From contig CM048846.1 in assembly GCA_026545225.1 (NCBI GenBank), forward strand, positions 12,630,975-12,694,974: a DNA stretch of 64,000 nt. Reading direction: 5' to 3'. The stretch is from Cornus controversa. Taxonomy: Eukaryota > Streptophyta > Magnoliopsida > Cornales > Cornaceae. Shown here piece by piece: positions 58,353 to 64,000 of the stretch. The notes under the pieces were generated by a model. It was given only the letters and a program-made list of their open reading frames with translations. It was not told where the DNA came from and made no database searches. The position numbers and the translations under genes are program-made. Each line of letters starts with the position of its first letter. Positions within the stretch are counted from its first letter, which is position 1.

Positions 58353-59730
58353 ATTAGAATATTACCATCCCTATCGTAACATTGGTTGGGCAATCTAAAT
58401 CTACATAAAAGTCCACTTCAGTGGGCCACAGCCCGAAAAAGTCAATTCATCAGTATCCAAAGGAAAGTAGACCCAAAACATCAATGGTCCAAGCAAAACA
58501 GAGTCAAAATAGACAAGCTAATGTACAGCACAGATCACATCCTTGTGTGGACCGCGTTTAAAAATAGTTACAAATTGACTATATGGAAAATTGAGTTGGA
58601 ATCGACGTGGATAATTGACTCGCCAAATATGGATTATCACTGGGTACATAGTTCCAAGACTAGTTTTGATCATCAAAAGTAACCATAAAAACATCAAATT
58701 GTCACCGAAACAAACACTGCAATGAAATGTTCGTGAAATGATTCGTGTGCAACACGTGAAGAATAAAATAGTACTCAGCATTCTAACGCTCTGTTTGGTT
58801 CCAAAAAAAATTACGAGATCAAAAAGAAGAATACAAGAAAGTAAAATTCTAACAACAGTCTAGCACACACCAATGTTCGTTATTGAATGAGATGGAATAT
58901 AATGCAAAAACAAATGAAAACATGAAATCTACAACAGTTCAGAATTGAATTGCCAATTGTAAGGTTCTTCCTTCTGCAACTTTGTCAAGCACAGGACATA
59001 TAAACTCGGTACCATTGACAAAACCAATTTGTTAATTCCCTTTTCCTTTTCCAGGTCACATGGAATGGTTAAAATTTCAAAGACAGCAATATCAAAAATT
59101 TATAAAAGAGAACATCTCAATAACCAAGATTATAATTTCCCTTTTTCATCTAACTGCAATAGACATGATAAGAAACATGTGACACATCAATCAAATACAT
59201 GTAAATCAGTCCGTCCAACAATAAATTTTGGCAGTTAAGCAACAGAGATTACTTGAAGGATTGAAGCTTCACTGCCTGGCAGTGATGAATTGCAAGTGCA
59301 AGATCTGCAAGCATTTTTACTTCTTCCTGTTTCCTTCTCATTCATGGAAGAAAAGACCGGGAATGTATCTGAGCGGACCATAGTATCAGGAGGCAGTAGT
59401 TTGTCCCCTCTGAGACCCAGGATGTAGTTGCCATATGGTGATCACTTCAAATTCAGGGCATCTTTCAAGCATGTATAGGCTATAGCAACATGCCAAACAT
59501 TCATTTTACCATCCACGCCAGAAAGTTTGATCCCAAACATGCGGTATAGCAGATGGCAGAAGTATACAAAGCAGGGAGAAGGAAGGTGGAAACCATATGA
59601 GCACCGGGCCATATAAAACAATAACCGGGCATTAGTATATCCCAGTTCAAGAAAGAAAACAGAACTGTTACAGCCACTGAATCATCATCCACTAGAGAGC
59701 ACAAGAGCTAAGATAGTCAACACTACAATT
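58353..59730. other. Spacer and 3' flank of the unrecognised gene
   Basis: No coding region is supported. The upper part, about 59230-59730, is probably the 3' UTR of the gene ending at 59731. Confidence 0.5.
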
Positions 59731-61781
59731 TCAATGGTCCATCAAGGCGGTTTCAGTTTCTGACAATGGTGCTGCAAGAGAATGAAATGGACTTTAAAAA
59801 AATGCAATGAAGAAAAAAGTTAACTGATGGAAAAATAAGAGTAGAACAGAAAGATTATCCTATCACCCAACACTCCAAGGGAAAAATAAAAAACAAAATA
59901 AGCAAAACACAAACAAAAAACTCAGTTGTTCTCTCTCTCTCTCTCATGGATCCTCTCTCTTTTTCTTTGGCTGGGGAGGATAACGACAACCTACTAAAGT
60001 AAAAATAATAATGAGTACTTGATTCTTTACGAGGACCTGTTCAAACTGTGTTTAAAAACCTGTATTTTCCATTGAAAACAATATAGTGCATGTACACCAC
60101 ATGAGAATAGATTGTGAAAACATGAACATACCAAGTAAGTCCTCGTAAGAATCTGCCAACAGTGAAGTGTCCATCAGCAAAGGAGGTGAGAAAACTTGAT
60201 CCTGAGCTTCCTCCATGTCATAAAATGAACTCTGTGCATCATAAACTGCACTATCTGAACCAAAAGCTGAGAGAAAACCATTTACTTGATCATAGTCATG
60301 AAGTGCATCCAAATCATTTAACACGTTTGATACGTCATCATACTTGCTCCCAACATGACCACCAGGGGCACAATTCTCAGGCAAGGAAGGGTCCACTCGA
60401 GAAACGAACAACCGATTACTCCTTGCTTCCAGTTTGTTTTGCCCAAGACTAGAAAACCCATTTGCAGAGAGCGGAACAAAGAAGTGCTCAAAGCTGTCAT
60501 CAGACCGACTGTCTTGAGATGATTCCAAATTGCAGGATTGCATCGACAGAGCTGCTTCTCTAACAGATCTCTTTAAGTTCTGGACATAAGAATTGTCATT
60601 GTCTGTGGAAGCATAAAAAAGAAAGAATTTAGAACCCCCAAACTAGAACTCCTAAAAACTCCTCCAGACTGAAAGATGAAACAACTTAAACAAGCCAATG
60701 GGTTGCACATGCAGAAGGCCAAAATGGATGAAGTAGAATACTGCACACCTTTTGGTGGATTATCCACATGGTTGTTTGACATAGGCTGGTCCAGCAACTT
60801 TCTCTCCGACATATTTTCTATTTGGTTTGCCTGAATTAACATGTGTCGCTTTTGCATGTTCCCACCTTTCCCAGAAGAATTTGGTGTCAAACTAAATAAA
60901 GGTGGGAGTTTTAAGGCAGGAGGACTGGCTGAAGCTTTCTCAAGCTGAACAGTAGACATTCTTGAAGTTACCTCCGCAACCTCATCAGTGCTACTTTCCT
61001 GTACAATTCAAGATCATTAAGTTCAATAGAAAAAATTAAGGCTGGACAAATCATAGGAGTAACATTTTCCACAAAGTATGTAATTCACATTATAATTACC
61101 AAAGTCCTCCCACTGCTCTGTGCTTGAATAGGTGAGATCAATCTACCATGATGATTGTTCATTGGAGGAAGATTGGACGAAAAGCTGTTCGCCACCTCTG
61201 TAAGGTCCGATATTGAATTTTGTATTGTTGGTGCAACTTCTTTCAGTTGATCAATGAGAACCTGCACATAACAATGTTCATATGAGAAAAATCTTCAACA
61301 TGGTAAAAGTAACTTATCAAATAATCCAGTTCTGCAGCAAAAAAAAAAAAAAACTATTTCTTCAATGATAAGTAGGTGCTCAACTAAAAAAGAGAGAATG
61401 GTTGGCACTTTTTTCCTTTTTTCCCTAGGTAAATGGTTGGTACTTTGTCATTTCATTTAGCAAATAATGAGAAATTTGGAGAAGACATAAAAGGAGGGAG
61501 TAATCTGGTCAGAAAAGAGTTTAATTTGCATAAAGAGATCAGAAAGTCTAGGTGTTACCAAAGACCTGCATCAAGTGAATAATGCTGTGATTAGTAATAT
61601 ACTCGACTCGTTGTTCCAACTGCTCAAGCTCAACTACATAAATCTGTGAGATATATAATTGTAATTGGCAAATTTCGGTGTCAAAACTTGTTGATCGAGT
61701 TGTAATTTTTGTTTGATCTTGTGTCTCGATCTTCGGAGCTGAACGGAAGGTGTCTCGATACCGTGGATTTGATGAGGACAT
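59731..61781 (-). CDS. Unrecognised plant protein, 5 exons, 379 aa
   Basis: Exons 61781-61566, 61261-61100, 60998-60749, 60602-60132 and 59771-59731 all have GT-AG borders and join in frame. I do not recognise the family. An in-frame TAA lies two codons before the ATG, so this start closes the frame. Residues about 1-35 are Ser/Thr/Arg-rich and polar. About 36-105 form a likely helical, coiled-coil-prone segment (VVELEQLEQRVEYI, VLIDQLKEVAPTIQNSISDLTEVA). The middle is low-complexity and Ser/Asn/Pro-rich. The C-terminal 150 residues are acidic, with FEHFFVPLS, DVSNVLNDLDALHDYD and a short end ETALMDH. No membrane segment or catalytic motif is visible. An adaptor or regulatory role is only a guess. 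An LTR-like sequence lies directly upstream. Confidence 0.75.
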
Positions 61782-61794
61782 CACTTAGAACAGG

Positions 61795-62880
61795 TATGTG
61801 AGTGAGGACACTATGTTTTGAAGTTTGGTGGGCTTAGGACTTGGAAAATATGCTTTAAAAGTTAAAATTGAGTTTTTGCTAAGTCCCACCGGTCCCCAAA
61901 AATGAGGACCGGTCCAACTTATCTCGGGACTTTTGATTTTGTACATGTCTGAAAAGTCCCACCCGTCCCCAATTTTTAGGACCGGTCCAACTTGGCTGAC
62001 ATGCGCGAAAATTTCCTTTTTGATCCGAATTGATTTCCTAGTCAACCAAAACTTCTCTAAAACTTTCCTTAGGTGTTTTAAACTTATTTTCCAAGTAGAC
62101 TAAGGATTCTAAACCTTATAAATACCTCTTTATGCTTCAATCAAAAAGAGAGAGATGAGGAACTCAATGATTTAATATTCAGAACCAGGAATATATTTTT
62201 GAGAGCTAAAAGAGGAATTTATGAGAGAAAATCTTCATTGATTTTTATTTTTGAGAGCACACACACACGGAGTGTTTAAGTTGTGATGTTCTTCTTCATC
62301 TGATCAACGGAATCTTCAAGACATCATCAGTCTACAAAGGTTGATCAAGAGCAGCAGAGGTGGTTCCTTCAAACTACAAGATTTTATCTGAAGAGGAAGA
62401 GAAACCATCACTACGAAGGGAACAAAATACTTGCGGAGTATTTGTGTTCTTTTAGCAACCCTTCTGAAAGAATTGTGACGTTAGCCGAGAGTCTGCAGCA
62501 GTTGGACGTGTTGTCGCAATTGTAAGCCTGAGGTGTTCCGCATCAAGTTCTTGTCAGAGTGGAGTGGGTGTGAGTCTGGGACAGAGTCTGGTGTACTTTG
62601 CTTCGAGATAGTGGATTGGTTTCTCTGGGGTTTCTGCCTCACCCCCGTGGTTTTTCCCATCTTGGGTTTCCACGTAAAATTCCTGGTGTCATCTCTAACT
62701 TTTCCTTACTTGCTTTATTTATTTTGTGATTGGTTTGGATGCTTAATTGATAATAATTGTGGGTAATTAATCAATCAGAAAAATTGGGCAAGATGACCTA
62801 TTCACCCCCCTCTAGGTCTAAGGATTAGCATCTCACTCTAAATTAACTAAACTGCTTCCGCACCGCGCAACTCACAAAAT
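61795..62880 (+). mobile_element. Copia-type LTR remnant upstream of the unrecognised gene
   Basis: The plus strand carries an LTR-like order. First come GC-richer repeats with the palindrome ACCGGTCC (61889-61993), then a CTTATAAATACC TATA region near 62116, an A/G-rich leader, and TTTCTGCCTCACCCC with TTTCCACGTAAAATTCC (62632-62690). A CCTATTCACCCCCCTCTAGG phrase follows at about 62797-62817. This sequence order is common in plant copia LTRs. No PBS or coding domain follows, and I could not fix the TG/CA ends or target duplication. Confidence 0.5.
61881..61993. repeat. 73-bp-spaced repeat with ACCGGTCC palindromes
   Basis: AAGTCCCACC(G/C)GTCCCC..AGGACCGGTCCAACTT occurs at 61881-61920 and 61954-61993. 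Each copy carries paired GGTCC/GGACC motifs able to fold back. In an LTR this would be the U3 region, where such repeats often act as enhancers. Confidence 0.75.
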
Positions 62881-64000
62881 CCTGATTCACCATCCAAATT
62901 ATGGATATAATATATGAAAGAATAAGAAAGCAAAATTCTTTTATTACAACCTGAACTCACATTCAGTATAGCCCTCCTCATATCTTTGCAGCACACTCGA
63001 AATAAACCATATTGCTCCACTTACTCATGCTGTCATTAGTCTGTGTTACATATATTTACCTTAAAAGACTCGTCCCAAAATGAAAAACTACCTCTAACTT
63101 GACACAAAAGCGTTTATCTGCAATTCCACTGTTCATGGTGTTTCCAAATATCCATCTCAACATCCTCGTCTTAACTACACTCATTAACAAATACATTTAT
63201 TAGTTGCACAAAGTTTGATAACAGTAAGAATGATGGCAAAGGAGATATCTTATTTTTCAAAAAGCATCTGTCAATTACAAAAAACTACAGTACCACTTCC
63301 TCATTACACTTCACTCACTAGTTTTGCAGGCGCCACCAAATTTCAATTGCCCTCCTAATGGCCAATCAACTCAGATTAACTAACTTGGTACCTCTAGCCC
63401 ATCAATTTCCACTATTCCCTCATTTCTACCTTTAAATAAAGAAAGTACATTCCGTATTCTTACTCCTAATTATCCCAAAATTTGGTTCTAGTCATCGACC
63501 CTTTCAATAGTTATGCATGCTTGTTTAAGTGCATACAAAATCTCTTTAGAACTAAGAATAGCTTGTCCAAATTCCTGTGTAAAGACATTTAGCACTATCA
63601 TAGACTGGAATTTGACTTCTTAACATCCCCCACTCACAGTGAGCAACTTATAAAATTTCTTCAAAATTACTTCAGATGAAGTGCAACTAATACAAAGCAT
63701 GCAGTTTCCCGTTCCATTTCAGAATAGCAGTTGCTTCAAATAGACAAATATTTTTTCACAATTGTATAGTACAGGACATAGGATGCATCTACTTCAATAA
63801 TTAGAGATTCTTAAGTATGAATATCTTAAACTATGAGCAATTCCACTTGCCAAACAACAAAGGATCTCCTTAGATCCCTCTCAGCCATGAAAACTGAGTT
63901 AGTGTTAGATAATCAGTCCAAGAAACCTTGTTATCAATGTAAACGTAGAGATTGAAGAAATGACTTAGATAACATCAAAATCAAACACCTCTTATTGAAG
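62881..64000. other. Window end: RTE fragment and anonymous DNA
   Basis: On the minus strand about 63200-63030 reads VVKTRMLRWIFGNT, resembling the VEMRMLRWM segment of the RTE element at 29.5 kb, so a third RTE fossil is likely. The rest up to 64000 shows no gene, though the promoter or an upstream exon of a neighbouring gene could lie here. Confidence 0.45.

Noticed and set aside
60162..60452. Plus-strand open frame of 96 codons
   Set aside because: Antisense shadow of exon 4 of the unrecognised gene, whose own splice borders and frame are consistent.
61785..62045. Minus-strand open frame of 86 codons upstream of the unrecognised gene
   Set aside because: It falls in the LTR-like repeat region, and a stop separates it from the gene's ATG.

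Overview
This window is nuclear DNA of a flowering plant, most probably a eudicot. It is AT-rich, the genes have many introns with T-rich sense strands, all four recognisable genes belong to plant families, and plant-type transposons (TRIM, hAT and Tourist-like MITEs, L1 and RTE LINEs, copia and gypsy LTR elements) fill the introns and spacers. I cannot name the species from sequence alone.

Layout. About 1-13 kb has no recognisable gene. It holds microsatellites, a MITE-like element, a decayed Ty3/gypsy fragment (about 2.2-4.95 kb, plus) abutting a truncated Ty1/copia element with PBS and probable LTR (about 5.0-6.3 kb, minus), a low-complexity tract with exact 45-bp and 29-bp tandem arrays, a Tourist-like MITE, and a promoter-like stretch at 10.4-10.8 kb. 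All four recognised genes lie on the minus strand. Their minus-strand order, from high to low coordinate, is: an unrecognised 379-aa protein (59.7-61.8 kb, 5 exons); a PP2A B'/B56 regulatory subunit (45.8-53.1 kb, 2 coding exons, 5.7-kb intron, spliced 5' leader); a CXE11/CXE16-type carboxylesterase (37.9-43.0 kb, 2 exons); and a PGAP1-like GPI inositol-deacylase (13.7-33.8 kb, 18 coding exons, about 1135 aa). I assembled exons by splice consensus and reading-frame continuity; every junction in these models keeps frame.

The genes do not form a pathway operon. PGAP1 would remodel GPI anchors in the ER, B' targets PP2A phosphatase, and CXE is an alpha/beta hydrolase. The side-by-side, same-strand CXE and PGAP1 genes match what I recall of Arabidopsis At3g27320 and At3g27325, so this is probably conserved linkage.

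Most of the unusual material is in introns. It includes a complete 407-bp TRIM with PBS and target duplication; a three-level nest (LTR remnant containing an L1 containing an hAT MITE); a 600-bp hAT MITE with a perfect 8-bp target duplication; a tandem duplication that copied the 3' end of PGAP1 exon 2 into intron 2; and a GC-AG intron in PGAP1. I found no convincing new multi-gene system. The observations most worth checking are the PGAP1 pseudo-exon, the LTR lying directly against the start of the unrecognised gene, a predicted overlapping uORF in the PP2A B' leader, and a possible undescribed transcript at 10.4-12.8 kb.
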